Notes under the pieces: generated by a model
Database searches by the model: none
What the model was told of the DNA's origin: nothing
The model's input: the letters and a program-made list of their open reading frames with translations, nothing else
Made by a program: the position numbers and the translations under genes
Assembly: GCF_013416555.1 (NCBI RefSeq)
Contig: NZ_JACCFG010000002.1
Span: forward strand, 744,001-808,000
DNA length: 64,000 nt
Source of the DNA: Sphingomonas sp. R-74633
GTDB lineage: Bacteria > Pseudomonadota > Alphaproteobacteria > Sphingomonadales > Sphingomonadaceae
Direction: 5' to 3'
Part shown: positions 30,705 through 39,629 of the stretch, one piece after another
Layout of the letters: each line of letters opens with the position of its first letter
How positions within the stretch are numbered: position 1 is the first letter of the stretch

Positions 30705-31916
30705 TCAGGCGAGAGCCGCCTTGAGATCGTCGACCAGGTCGGTCTTCTCCCAGGGGAAGAAGTCGCCCTCGGCCTTGCGGCCGAAGTGACCATAGGCCGC
30801 CGTCTTCGAATAGATCGGCTTGTTGAGCTGCAGATGCGTGCGGATGCCGCGCGGGGTGAGGCCACCCAGCTTCTCGATGCCTGCGATCGCTGCTTCGATC
30901 TGGTCGTCGCCGACGGTGCCGGTGCCGTGCGTGTCGACATAGAGCGACAGCGGCTTGGACACGCCGATCGCGTACGCCAGCTGGATCGTCACGCGCTGGG
31001 CGAGGCCGGCGGCGACAATGTTCTTGGCGAGGTAGCGAGTGATGTACGCTGCCGAGCGGTCGACCTTGGTCGGATCCTTGCCCGAGAAGGCGCCGCCGCC
31101 GTGCGGAGCTGCGCCGCCGTACGTGTCGACGATGATCTTGCGGCCGGTCACGCCGGCGTCGCCGTCGGGGCCGCCGATCTCAAACGAGCCGGTCGGGTTG
31201 ATGTGGTAGACGGTCTCGTCGCTGAGCAGCGCGGCCGGGATCACATCGGCAACCACCGACTTCACATAAGCGTGGAGCTCGGCTTCCTTGTCACCCTCGT
31301 CATAGCCCTTGCCATGCTGGGTCGACACGACGATCGCGGTGGCCGCGACCGGCTTGCTGCCCTCATAGCGCAGCGTGACCTGGCTCTTGGCGTCGGGCTC
31401 CAGGAACGGCGCCTTGCCCGAGTGGCGGTCGGCCGCCATCTGCTCGAGGATCTTGTGGCTGTAGTAGAGCGTCGCCGGCATCAGGTCCGGGGTATCGTTC
31501 GCGGCATAGCCGAACATGATGCCCTGGTCGCCGGCGCCTTCGTCCTTGTTGCCCGAGGCGTCGACGCCCTGGGCAATATGGGCCGACTGCGGGTGCAAAT
31601 TGTTCTCGAAGCGGAAGGTCTTCCAGTGGAAGCCGTCCTGCTCATAGCCGATACGCTTGACGGTATCGCGGACGGTCTGCTCGACCTCTTCCTGAACGCC
31701 CGGGGCCCAGTTGCCCTCGGTGTCCATGATGCCCTTGCCGCGGATTTCACCGGCGAGGACGACCAGCTGCGTGGTGGTCAGCGTCTCGCAGGCGATGCGG
31801 GCTTCGGGGTCCTTCGAGAGGAACAGATCGACGATGGCGTCGGAAATCTGGTCGGCGACCTTGTCGGGATGGCCTTCCGAGACCGATTCGGACGTGAAGA
31901 GATAATTGGAACGCAT
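30705..31916 (-). CDS. metK: S-adenosylmethionine synthase
   Basis: 403 residues starting [30 protein letters not shown]; the 14 codons before this in the open frame are not part of the family. It makes SAM from methionine and ATP. Signature sequences are intact: [32 protein letters not shown] region and [19 protein letters not shown]. Full length for the family. A dyad at 31961-31982, 45 bp upstream, may be its operator. Confidence 0.98.
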   Translation of the reverse strand: MRSNYLFTSESVSEGHPDKVADQISDAIVDLFLSKDPEARIACETLTTTQLVVLAGEIRGKGIMDTEGNWAPGVQEEVEQTVRDTVKRIGYEQDGFHWKTFRFENNLHPQSAHIAQGVDASGNKDEGAGDQGIMFGYAANDTPDLMPATLYYSHKILEQMAADRHSGKAPFLEPDAKSQVTLRYEGSKPVAATAIVVSTQHGKGYDEGDKEAELHAYVKSVVADVIPAALLSDETVYHINPTGSFEIGGPDGDAGVTGRKIIVDTYGGAAPHGGGAFSGKDPTKVDRSAAYITRYLAKNIVAAGLAQRVTIQLAYAIGVSKPLSLYVDTHGTGTVGDDQIEAAIAGIEKLGGLTPRGIRTHLQLNKPIYSKTAAYGHFGRKAEGDFFPWEKTDLVDDLKAALA

Positions 31917-31960
31917 GGTTTTCCTCAAACAATGGGAGGAAAGCGCGGCCGTTGCCATGC

Positions 31961-31982
31961 CATATAAAGCTTTCCTTATATG
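31961..31982. promoter_or_regulatory. Dyad CATATAA-N8-TTATATG upstream of metK
   Basis: Perfect 7-bp arms in otherwise GC-rich DNA, between metK and the end of lnt, 45 bp before the metK start. A methionine/SAM-cycle regulator of the ArsR type is one candidate for binding; no RNA riboswitch fold is evident to me. Confidence 0.5.
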
Positions 31983-31987
31983 CCGCC

Positions 31988-33526
31988 CTAGCGGGCCAGG
32001 CGCCTGAACGCAATTGCCAAGACTACGGAGGCCAGCCCCGCAATGAGCGCCAGCCAGTTGCCGAGCAGGGAAAACAGGGTGGGCGGCAGCGGCAGCGGCA
32101 GCGGCGCTTCGACCGCGCCCTCCTGCCCCGCCGGCACCGTGCCGATCAGCCGGCCATGCGCATCGATGATCGCCGAGACGCCGGTGGGGGTGGCGCGCAG
32201 GATCGGCAGACCCTCCTCGATCGCACGGAGGCGGGCCTGGGCGAGATGCTGCACCGGGCCCCAGCTGCCGAACCAGGCGTCGTTGGACGGATTGAACAGG
32301 AAGTCGGGCCGGTGGGCGGGATCGACGATCTGGCCGGAGAAGATGATCTCATAGCAGATCGCCACCCCCGCCTCGCCAAAGCCCTCTGCCGGCAAATTGC
32401 GCGGGCCCGGGCCGGGAAGGAAATCGACATCGCCCATCACGAGCCGCGCAAGACCGAGCGGCGCGAGCAAGCTGCGCATCGGGAGATATTCGCCATAGGG
32501 CACCAGATGCCCCTTGTCGTAACGCGCGCCGAGCATGCCGGCGGGATCGACCACCCATACCGAATTGCCCGCACCGGCGAGTTCGGTCCCGGAGAAGAAC
32601 AGCGCGTTGCCGCCGACCATCGCGCGGTCGCGGGGACCGAGCAGCGCGCCGATCCGTCCGCGCACCCAGCGCGGATCGCCCTGGCGGTAATAGTCGCGCG
32701 GATAGCCGTCCTCGATGAAGTAATTGACCATGCCCTCGGGCCAGACGACGAGGCGCGGCACGGCGCCGGGCTGGCCGCTCCAGTCGGCGAGCTTGTTGAG
32801 CACGCGCGGGGCGTAGTCGGGCAGGTTGACGCCGTCCTGGCCGATATTGGGCTGAACGACGCGGACGTGCGGGCGGGTCATGTCCTCGACCGGCTGGCCG
32901 GGATTGAGCGCGAAGCCGGCGACGAGCAGCAACGCGACGATGATCGCCGGCACCCGGTATTGGTGCTGGGTCGCGAGATAGAGCGCGCCGGCGATGACTA
33001 TCGTCAGCCCTGACAGCGCATAGGTGCCGACAAAGCCGGCGAGCTGCGCGATCGGAACCGGCACCCAGATCACGCCCATCGGGTTCCACGGATAGCCGGT
33101 GAACAGCGTGCCGCGCAGATATTCGCTGAGGATCCAGGCTGCTGCGGCGGCGAGGACGAAGGCGATGTCGGGCTCGTTCCAGCGCGCCTTCACGCTGCGC
33201 GCAAAGCGCCAGGCCAGGCCCATCGCGATCGCCGGGTAGATCGCCAGATAGAGCGCGAGCAGCACCACGGCGAAATAGCCGAGGACCGGCGGCATCTTGT
33301 CCTGATAGTCGAAGGCGTGCTGGATCCAGTTATTGCCGAGCGTGAAATGCCCGACGCCGAACACCCAGCCGCGCAAAAGCGCGCTCCTCAGGCTCGGCGC
33401 GTGCCAAGTCAGGTGCAGCAGCACCGCCAGACAGGCGAGCGTGACCGGCCACAGGTCGAGGGGGGCGAATCCGGTAGCGGAAAGGAAGCCGGCGAGCAGC
33501 GCGACGAGCAGGGGGCGGGTCAGCAT
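31988..33526 (-). CDS. lnt: Apolipoprotein N-acyltransferase
   Basis: 512 residues starting [20 protein letters not shown]. Inner-membrane enzyme that adds the third acyl chain to lipoproteins. Eight hydrophobic segments surround a periplasmic nitrilase-fold domain (about 220-480) with the catalytic triad Glu264 ([11 protein letters not shown]), Lys338 ([16 protein letters not shown]) and Cys391 ([11 protein letters not shown]). The last helix ends IAFRRLAR. It is upstream of metK on the same strand. Confidence 0.96.
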   Translation of the reverse strand: MLTRPLLVALLAGFLSATGFAPLDLWPVTLACLAVLLHLTWHAPSLRSALLRGWVFGVGHFTLGNNWIQHAFDYQDKMPPVLGYFAVVLLALYLAIYPAIAMGLAWRFARSVKARWNEPDIAFVLAAAAAWILSEYLRGTLFTGYPWNPMGVIWVPVPIAQLAGFVGTYALSGLTIVIAGALYLATQHQYRVPAIIVALLLVAGFALNPGQPVEDMTRPHVRVVQPNIGQDGVNLPDYAPRVLNKLADWSGQPGAVPRLVVWPEGMVNYFIEDGYPRDYYRQGDPRWVRGRIGALLGPRDRAMVGGNALFFSGTELAGAGNSVWVVDPAGMLGARYDKGHLVPYGEYLPMRSLLAPLGLARLVMGDVDFLPGPGPRNLPAEGFGEAGVAICYEIIFSGQIVDPAHRPDFLFNPSNDAWFGSWGPVQHLAQARLRAIEEGLPILRATPTGVSAIIDAHGRLIGTVPAGQEGAVEAPLPLPLPPTLFSLLGNWLALIAGLASVVLAIAFRRLAR

Positions 33527-33604
33527 CGGCAGCGTGCTTAACCGATCCCCCCGCGCGAGGGGAGTGGGTAGCAGAATCGGCCCGGCCACATTATGTGGCG
33601 CGCC

Positions 33605-34456
<852 letters not shown>

Positions 34457-34530
34457 CCCTACACTTTCGGGTGGCTTGCCCCGGCAGGCGCGCGAGGCGC
34501 ATCCTCGCGGCCTGACGCAGGAGCGACTCG

Positions 34531-35196
34531 ATGGATGACGCCGACCTTCCGCCCGAGGACAGCAAGCTCACCCGCTCGAAACAGCAATGGGCGAGCCAGG
34601 GCAAGTTCCTGACCGGGGTGCACAGCCGGCCCGAGGAAGAGCGGCTGCCGCCCGGCCAGCATCTCACGGTCAAATGGCCGGTGCTCGACCTTGGCCGCCA
34701 GCCCGACATCGCCCGCGAGCGCTGGAAGCTCGAAGTGACCGGCATGGTCGCGCGGCCGGTGACGCTCGACTGGGCGGGGCTGATGGCGCTGCCGCAGACG
34801 CGGCTCAGGAGCGACATCCACTGCGTCACCAGCTGGTCGCGCTACGACAATGACTGGCAAGGCGTGCTGACCCGCGACCTGCTTGCCGCTGTCGAGCCGC
34901 ACGACGAGGCGCAGGCGGTGATGCTCCACGGCTATGACGGCTACACCACCAATGTGCTGCTGCGCGATTTCGCCGCCGCCGACGCGATCGTCGCGCATGG
35001 CTGGGCGGGCCAGCCGCTGGCGCGCGACCATGGCGGGCCGGCGCGGCTGGTAATCCCGCACCTCTATTTCTGGAAGAGCGCCAAGTGGATCCGCAAGATC
35101 GAGTTGATCGGTGCGGACAAGCCGGGCTTCTGGGAGGTCAACGGCTATCACATGCGCGGCGACCCGTGGGACGAGCAGCGCTACAGCAAGGAGTAG
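34531..35196 (+). CDS. Sulfite-oxidase-like molybdopterin protein, cytoplasmic
   Basis: 221 residues. The Mo-pterin fold of the sulfite oxidase family is seen: ARERWKLEVTGMVARPVTLDW, the Mo ligand Cys98 in RSDIHCVTSWSRYDNDW, YDGYTTNVLLRDF, HGGPARLVIPHLYFWKSAKWI and GYHMRGDPWDEQRY. There is no Tat or Sec signal, unlike MsrP/YedY, so it is likely cytoplasmic. Substrate unknown. It starts 75 bp after aguB. Confidence 0.85.
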   Translation: MDDADLPPEDSKLTRSKQQWASQGKFLTGVHSRPEEERLPPGQHLTVKWPVLDLGRQPDIARERWKLEVTGMVARPVTLDWAGLMALPQTRLRSDIHCVTSWSRYDNDWQGVLTRDLLAAVEPHDEAQAVMLHGYDGYTTNVLLRDFAAADAIVAHGWAGQPLARDHGGPARLVIPHLYFWKSAKWIRKIELIGADKPGFWEVNGYHMRGDPWDEQRYSKE

Positions 35197-35200
35197 TCCG

Positions 35201-35482
35201 TCAGCGCTGCTGGTCGCCCACGCCGTCGGCGATCTTCACCGGCATGTCGCAGCCGTCTTCCATGCGCAGCACGCCGAGATACTGGCCGGCGAGCGGCTCC
35301 TGCTTGAGCGTGCGCACGCGGACCGGCTGGTCGGACGATGCGGCATGATCGACGCGAGCATTCTGGCACTGCGCCTTGGGTGCTGCGGGCAGCGCGAAGT
35401 GCGGGGCCGGCATCGGCGTGTCCCGCTCGCCGGCAACCGCAGCGGCAGGCAACAGGGCGAGGGCGAGTACGACAATACGCAT
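35201..35482 (-). CDS. Small secreted protein of unknown function
   Basis: 93 residues from ATG 35482, which has AGGAGAGCCC before it. A signal peptide (MRIVVLALALLPAAAVAG) leads a mature part of about 75 residues with two Cys (AQCQNAR, EDGCDMP), probably paired. I do not recognise a family. It converges with the molybdopterin gene (4-bp gap). Confidence 0.65.
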   Translation of the reverse strand: MRIVVLALALLPAAAVAGERDTPMPAPHFALPAAPKAQCQNARVDHAASSDQPVRVRTLKQEPLAGQYLGVLRMEDGCDMPVKIADGVGDQQR

Positions 35483-35588
35483 GGGCTCTCCTTTGCTTGG
35501 AGCCCCGCTACCATGATTTCCGTCACCCGTCGCGCCGCGAGATGCAACCGAAACGGTTTTACCCAACCGCCGTGGCAAGGTGCGGCGC

Positions 35589-36005
35589 ATGCGCTATGCT
35601 CGCGCCATGCACATCACCGGAAGCTGTCACTGCGGCGCGATCCGCTACCAGGCCGAGGCCGATCCCGCCCGCGTCGCGCTCTGCCATTGCAATGATTGCC
35701 AGACGCTCAGCGGCTCGGCGTGGCGGGCCTCGGCGCGCGTCGATGCGGCCGATTTCCAGGTAGTTGGTGAACCAAAAGTCTATGTGAAGACCGCCGAAAG
35801 CGGGACCAAGCGCGGCCAGGCTTTTTGCGGTGAATGCGGCTCGGGGCTCTACGCCTTCACCCCCGCCGACCCGCGCGTCTATGCGATCCGCCTCGGCAGC
35901 GTCGATCAGCGCGCCGAGCTGCCGCCGCAAAGCCAGATCTGGTGCGAAGCCGCGCTGCCCTGGGCGCTCGATATCAGCGCGCTTCCGCGTTCGCCAAAGC
36001 AATAG
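35589..36005 (+). CDS. GFA-family (glutathione-dependent formaldehyde-activating-like) zinc protein
   Basis: 138 residues from ATG 35589 (AAGG 8 bp upstream); ATG 35607, beginning MHITGSCHC, is the alternative. Zinc ligands are GSCHCGAI, ALCHCNDCQ and FCGECGSGLYAF, matching the GFA/CENP-V fold. The family binds glutathione adducts but most members have no proven reaction. Its end overlaps the convergent uracil-DNA glycosylase gene by 32 bp. Confidence 0.9.
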   Translation: MRYARAMHITGSCHCGAIRYQAEADPARVALCHCNDCQTLSGSAWRASARVDAADFQVVGEPKVYVKTAESGTKRGQAFCGECGSGLYAFTPADPRVYAIRLGSVDQRAELPPQSQIWCEAALPWALDISALPRSPKQ

Positions 36006-36576
36006 CCCGCGCCACCACCGCCTCGAGCATGTCGGGCGTCAGCCGGCCGGTATTCTGGTTGTAGCGCGAGCAGTGATAGCTATCGAGCAGCCACTGGCCG
36101 CGATGCATATGGTGTTCGGCGCCGTGCGCGAAGCGGTGCTTGGGCAGCTTGCCGCCCATCGCTTTGACCGCCGACTGGTGCGCGATCTGGCCGAGCGCGA
36201 TCACTATCGGCGCCTTGAGCTCCGCCGCCAGGAAGGGACGGCAGGCATGGATCTCGGTGGGCTCGGGCTTGTTCTCGGGCGGCAGGCAGCGGACCGCGTT
36301 GAGGATGACCACGCCGCGCGGCTCGCCGGCTTCGGCCAGGCCGAACTTCTCCAGCGTCGCGAACAGCAAGTCGCCCGAGGCATCGCCGGTAAAGGCGCGG
36401 CCGGTGCGGTTGGCGCCGTGCTTGCCCGGCGCGAGGCCGACGATCGCGATCGGCGCGGAAAGGTCGCCGAGCGCGGGCACGGGGGCATTCCACCAATCGG
36501 GGTGTTCGGCGCGCAATTGTTCACGCAACGCCACGAGGCGCGGACAGAGCGGGCAATCGCGGCTTGGCTCGAGCAT
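35974..36576 (-). CDS. Family 5-type (UdgB-like) uracil-DNA glycosylase
   Basis: 200 residues starting MLEPSRDCPLCPRL. Fe-S cluster cysteines are C8 and C11, AVRCLPPENKP and EIHACRPFL. The active-site loop reads GLAPGKHGANRTGRAFTGD (residues 48-65) with no catalytic Asp/Asn of families 1-4, as in family 5. The second motif, normally HPS, is SYHCSRYNQNTGRLT, with Cys in place of Pro. It removes uracil or other deaminated bases from DNA. Confidence 0.85.
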   Translation of the reverse strand: MLEPSRDCPLCPRLVALREQLRAEHPDWWNAPVPALGDLSAPIAIVGLAPGKHGANRTGRAFTGDASGDLLFATLEKFGLAEAGEPRGVVILNAVRCLPPENKPEPTEIHACRPFLAAELKAPIVIALGQIAHQSAVKAMGGKLPKHRFAHGAEHHMHRGQWLLDSYHCSRYNQNTGRLTPDMLEAVVARAIALANAEAR

Positions 36577-36602
36577 GCACGCGCGATAGGCCCCGGAACG
36601 TG

Positions 36603-37100
36603 GTGAGGACAAGCTATGCCATCGCGATCGGATCGAACCGGCGGGGCCGCCACGGCAGCCCGGCGCGCGAAGTGCTGGCCGCGATTCGCGCACTGGACGG
36701 CGTGACCGCGGTCTCGCCAATCCTCCACACGCCGCCGCTCGGCCCCTCGAAGCGGCGCTTCGCCAATGCCGTGGCGCTGATTCAAAGTGATGAGGCGCCC
36801 CCTGCCCTGCTGCACAGGCTCAAGGCGATCGAGCGCGCCTTTGGCCGGCGGCGCGGACAGAGCTGGGGCGCGCGGGTGATCGATCTCGACATCGTCCTGT
36901 GGTCGGGCGGCAGCTGGGGCGGACCCGCGCTTACCGTGCCGCACCGGCTGTTCCGCGCGCGCGATTTCGTGCTGGCGCCGCTCGTGCAGGTGGCGCCCGG
37001 CTGGCGCGATCCGGTGACCGGCCTCAGCGTGCGCCAACTCTACAGCCGGTTGACCCGCCGAAAGCCCGCATCTAGGGGCAGGGCCGGTGTGGGTCCGTAG
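36603..37100 (+). CDS. folK: 2-amino-4-hydroxy-6-hydroxymethyldihydropteridine pyrophosphokinase
   Basis: 165 residues from GTG 36603 (MRTSYAIAIGSNRRGRHG). HPPK of folate synthesis. Family marks: AIAIGSN, FANAVALIQSDEAPPALL, LKAIERAFGRRRG, WGARVIDLDIVLW and VPHRLFRARDFVLAPL. It is divergent from the glycosylase gene (26-bp gap). Its stop codon TAG is formed by bases 8-10 of the following tRNA gene, so coding and tRNA sequences overlap by 10 bp. Confidence 0.92.
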   Translation: MRTSYAIAIGSNRRGRHGSPAREVLAAIRALDGVTAVSPILHTPPLGPSKRRFANAVALIQSDEAPPALLHRLKAIERAFGRRRGQSWGARVIDLDIVLWSGGSWGGPALTVPHRLFRARDFVLAPLVQVAPGWRDPVTGLSVRQLYSRLTRRKPASRGRAGVGP

Positions 37101-37166
37101 CTCAGTTGGTAGAGCAAGCGACTTTTAATCGAGAGGTCCCGGGTTCGAATCCCGGCGGACCCACCA
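37091..37166 (+). tRNA. tRNA-Lys (anticodon TTT)
   Basis: 76 nt with encoded CCA. Acceptor arms GGGTCCG and CGGACCC pair fully; the D arm has GCTCAGTTGGTAGAGC, the anticodon stem-loop is CGACTTTTAATCG with anticodon TTT, and the T arm is CCCGGGTTCGAATCCCGG. Discriminator is A. The 5' end overlaps folK by 10 bp. No integrase or disrupted gene lies next to it. Confidence 0.98.
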
Positions 37167-37212
37167 CCGTTCCGGCGCAGCGGGTTTCCGGCGATCTCGC
37201 GCCCCTGCAATC

Positions 37213-37533
37213 CTAGTCGCCATTGGCATCGACCATGAAGACCATCGGCTTGCCGCGCGACGCCGGATTCCATCCCGCCAACAACGCTGCCCGCACCCCT
37301 TTTGCGGCAATCGCATCGTTGATGTGGGTGCGTCCTTTCGGCAACCCCTTCAGAAGCCGCTTCGGCGTAGGAAATTCCAGCACTGCCTCGCGCGGCATGT
37401 CTTGCTGACGCAGCGAGACCGTCATGCCCTTCCAGCCATCTTTCGAAGACAGCTGCGGCTCGCTCAGAAGCTCCCAGTCATATTTGAACCCGTCGATTTC
37501 GACAGTGCCGCCCGGGCCGCGCGTATGAAGCAT
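37213..37533 (-). CDS. Conserved small protein of unknown function
   Basis: 106 residues starting MLHTRGPGGTVEIDGFKYDWELLSEPQ. It reads like a compact cytoplasmic domain (GMTVSLRQQD, REAVLEFPTPKR, AAKGVRAALLAGWNPASRGKPMVFMVDAN). No enzyme motif is seen. It is on the opposite strand from the tRNA. Family not recognised. Confidence 0.65.
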   Translation of the reverse strand: MLHTRGPGGTVEIDGFKYDWELLSEPQLSSKDGWKGMTVSLRQQDMPREAVLEFPTPKRLLKGLPKGRTHINDAIAAKGVRAALLAGWNPASRGKPMVFMVDANGD

Positions 37534-37570
37534 GTCATGCCCTTAGCACGCCGGCAGCGGCGCACCCACC

Positions 37571-37930
37571 TTACTGGTGCCGCAGGGTTTTCTCGAAGCC
37601 TTCATTCGCCTTGGCCATCTTGGCGATCTTCCGCAGATGCGTGCGGACATGCCGTTCGAACCGCACATCGTCATAGGTGCTCGTCGCCGGATAGTCGTCC
37701 TGACCGATAAGCTCCTTGAGCCGCGTGGCGAAAGCCGCCTGGTCGTTGGTGCAGTCGGCGTCCTTCAACGCGCGGCAGGCCCATTCCTCGGCGGCGGCCT
37801 TGTCATAGTCGTCGCGCGCCTCATAGCCGCGACGGTCCGCCGCCGCCTGATCCAGCCGCGATACCTCGAAACGGCGCGCAAGCCATTTGCGGACCAGTTC
37901 GCCATCCCAAGGTTTCGACGGATTCGTCAT
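37571..37930 (-). CDS. Small acidic/helical protein of unknown function
   Basis: 119 residues, mostly charged helices (GELVRKWLARRFEVSRLDQAAADRRGYEARDDYDKAAAEEWACRALKDAD). No signal peptide or membrane segment. It lies 37 bp downstream of the 106-residue gene's start on the same strand, so the two may share a transcript. Function not recognised. Confidence 0.65.
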   Translation of the reverse strand: MTNPSKPWDGELVRKWLARRFEVSRLDQAAADRRGYEARDDYDKAAAEEWACRALKDADCTNDQAAFATRLKELIGQDDYPATSTYDDVRFERHVRTHLRKIAKMAKANEGFEKTLRHQ

Positions 37931-38040
37931 CGCTCTTTCCCAATCGGTTCGCGCCCAAGAGCGCGCCGTGAATTTGCCAATGTGATCGCGCCGTTCGCGC
38001 CGCTATAGGCTGAACGAAATCAAGGCAGCTAGATCGACCT

Positions 38041-38379
38041 ATGGCCCGCAAGCGCTCTAAACACGACCCCTATGACCATCTTCCGCAAGAAGACGAGACG
38101 CCGGCAGCGCCGGTGCTCTGCTGGCTCTGTGGCCGGCCGACCGGCAAGACCATCATCTGGCATCATCCGATACCCAAGAGCCGCGGAGGCCGCGATGTCG
38201 TGCCGATGCACTCGATCTGCCAGCAGACGCTGATCGCAAATTTCACGAATTCGGAATTGCAGCGCCACGGGATGGAGGTGGCGGGCCTGCTCGATAATCC
38301 GAATGTGCGCAAATTCGTGGACTGGGTGGCGAACAAGGACCCGGACTTCACCGCGACCATTGCGAAGAAGCAGCGCTGA
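38041..38379 (+). CDS. HNH-like zinc protein
   Basis: 112 residues. LCWLCGRPTGKTIIWHHPIPKSRGGRDVVPMHSICQQTL carries two CxxC/HxxC-type metal sites and an HH..PKS.GG...P.H..C arrangement like HNH domains. Catalysis is uncertain because the final HNH His is not obvious. It is followed by VRKFVDWVANKDPDF. It is a conserved short protein type; DNA binding is possible. Confidence 0.65.
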   Translation: MARKRSKHDPYDHLPQEDETPAAPVLCWLCGRPTGKTIIWHHPIPKSRGGRDVVPMHSICQQTLIANFTNSELQRHGMEVAGLLDNPNVRKFVDWVANKDPDFTATIAKKQR

Positions 38380-38391
38380 CCGGGCTGGGCG

Positions 38392-38787
38392 TCAGTTCCG
38401 CAAACTGTCCGGCACGACGCCGCCATTTTCGGCGAGCTTGGCCATCACCGCCTTGTGCAGCGCGATATTCTGTTCGGCGCTGCCCGCCTCGCCGGCATGG
38501 ACGTTCAGTTCCTCCGCCAGCTGCTTGCGCGCATCGAGGCTCGAATCGAGATCCAGCAGCTTGAGCAGGTCGACGATCGAGCTCTGATAATTGCCCCCGC
38601 CGTCCTTCATGCTCGCCATCTCGGAAAGCACCGCGCCGACATCGACCGCGGCGGCGGGCGCAGCTGCCGGGGCGGCAGCCGGCGCCGGAGTAGGCGCTGC
38701 GGGAGCGGGAGACGCGTTCGGAGCCGGTGCGGCCGTTGCCGTCTTGTGCCCGAAGATCTTGCCCATGATGTCGCCGAAGATGCTCAT
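38392..38787 (-). CDS. DUF3597 family protein
   Basis: 131 residues. Starts MSIFGDIMGKIFGHK, then an Ala/Pro linker (about residues 20-48), then the DUF3597 domain: VDVGAVLSEMASMKDGGGNYQSSIVDLLKLLDLDSSLDARKQLAEELN...GSAEQNIALHKAVMAKLAENGG. The domain resembles the C-terminal half of LysM-linked proteins and is common in proteobacteria; role unknown. Converges with the HNH-like gene. Confidence 0.85.
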   Translation of the reverse strand: MSIFGDIMGKIFGHKTATAAPAPNASPAPAAPTPAPAAAPAAAPAAAVDVGAVLSEMASMKDGGGNYQSSIVDLLKLLDLDSSLDARKQLAEELNVHAGEAGSAEQNIALHKAVMAKLAENGGVVPDSLRN

Positions 38788-38913
38788 GTCCTGCTCCCGT
38801 GCCTGTGTGGATGCGGGCTAAACGTCGGGCATCCTCAAAGGGTTCGCTCGGAACGTCGCAAGCGACGAGACGTTGAGGCTCGGGCTCTCCGCGCCCCCGA
38901 ACAGGGAGGATTT

Positions 38914-39468
38914 ATGAAGGCATTGCATTGGTTCGCGCTTGGCGCTTCGGCGCTCGCGCTCTCGGCCTGTGGCCAGAAGACCGAAACCACCAGCACCACC
39001 AACACCGTCGTAACCGAGAATGTCACAACGCCGGCCGCCGCAGCGCCGGGCCAGGCATTCGCCAACATGGCCGCAGCAAGCGATACCTTCGAGGTACAGG
39101 CATCGACGCTGGCCGCCGCCAACAGCCAGTCGGCCGCGATCAAGAAGTTTGCGACCGCGATGATCAAGGCGCACACCGAATCGACGGGCAAGCTCAAGAA
39201 TGCAGCAAACGCCGCCTCCCCGGCGGTCACGCCCGATCCGACGCTGAGTGCGGAGCAGCAGACGACTCTGGACACCCTCGGCGGGCTGAAGGGTGCCGAA
39301 TTCGACAAGGCCTATGCCGCCGCACAGGTCGATGCACACATCAAGGCGCTGGCCGGGCTCAAGGACTATGCGGCGACCGGCGACGTCCCGCAGTTCAAGA
39401 CCTTCGCCACCGAGCTGGTGCCGACCGTTACGGCGCATCTCAACATGGCCAAGGCCCTCAAGCCCTGA
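38914..39468 (+). CDS. DUF4142 lipoprotein (ferritin-like fold)
   Basis: 184 residues from ATG 38914 behind GGGAGGA. Lipoprotein signal ends ALSACGQ. A Thr/Ala linker is followed by the DUF4142 four-helix domain: FANMAAASDTFEVQASTLAAANSQSAAIKKFATAMIKAHTEST...GGLKGAEFDKAYAAAQVDAH...LVPTVTAHLNMAKAL. The family is periplasmic, with His/Glu positions as in ferritin-like proteins. A stress role is often assumed but unproven. Confidence 0.88.
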   Translation: MKALHWFALGASALALSACGQKTETTSTTNTVVTENVTTPAAAAPGQAFANMAAASDTFEVQASTLAAANSQSAAIKKFATAMIKAHTESTGKLKNAANAASPAVTPDPTLSAEQQTTLDTLGGLKGAEFDKAYAAAQVDAHIKALAGLKDYAATGDVPQFKTFATELVPTVTAHLNMAKALKP

Positions 39469-39629
39469 TCGCGCCAGCCGGCGGGGAAGCGCCCCGCCGG
39501 CCCCCTTTCCTTCGTGCCCCGGCATCGATCACCCCGCCCGTTTCGGAACCGGACTGATCTCGATCAGTTGGTCCTCGGCTGGCTGATGCTAGTCAGCGCA
39601 AAACTTTAAAGGCTGCACGGGAAAACAGC

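Noticed and set aside
30681..31967. 428-codon plus-strand frame opposite metK
   Set aside because: metK is unmistakable and full length on the other strand.
31917..31987. SAM riboswitch upstream of metK
   Set aside because: The 70-bp leader is short and shows only the DNA dyad; I cannot fit it to the conserved cores of SAM-I, SAM-II or SAM/SAH classes.
37091..37166. tRNA-Lys as attachment site of the integrase island
   Set aside because: It is 11.6 kb from the integrase, with core genes between and no duplicated tRNA 3' end seen near 24-25.6 kb.
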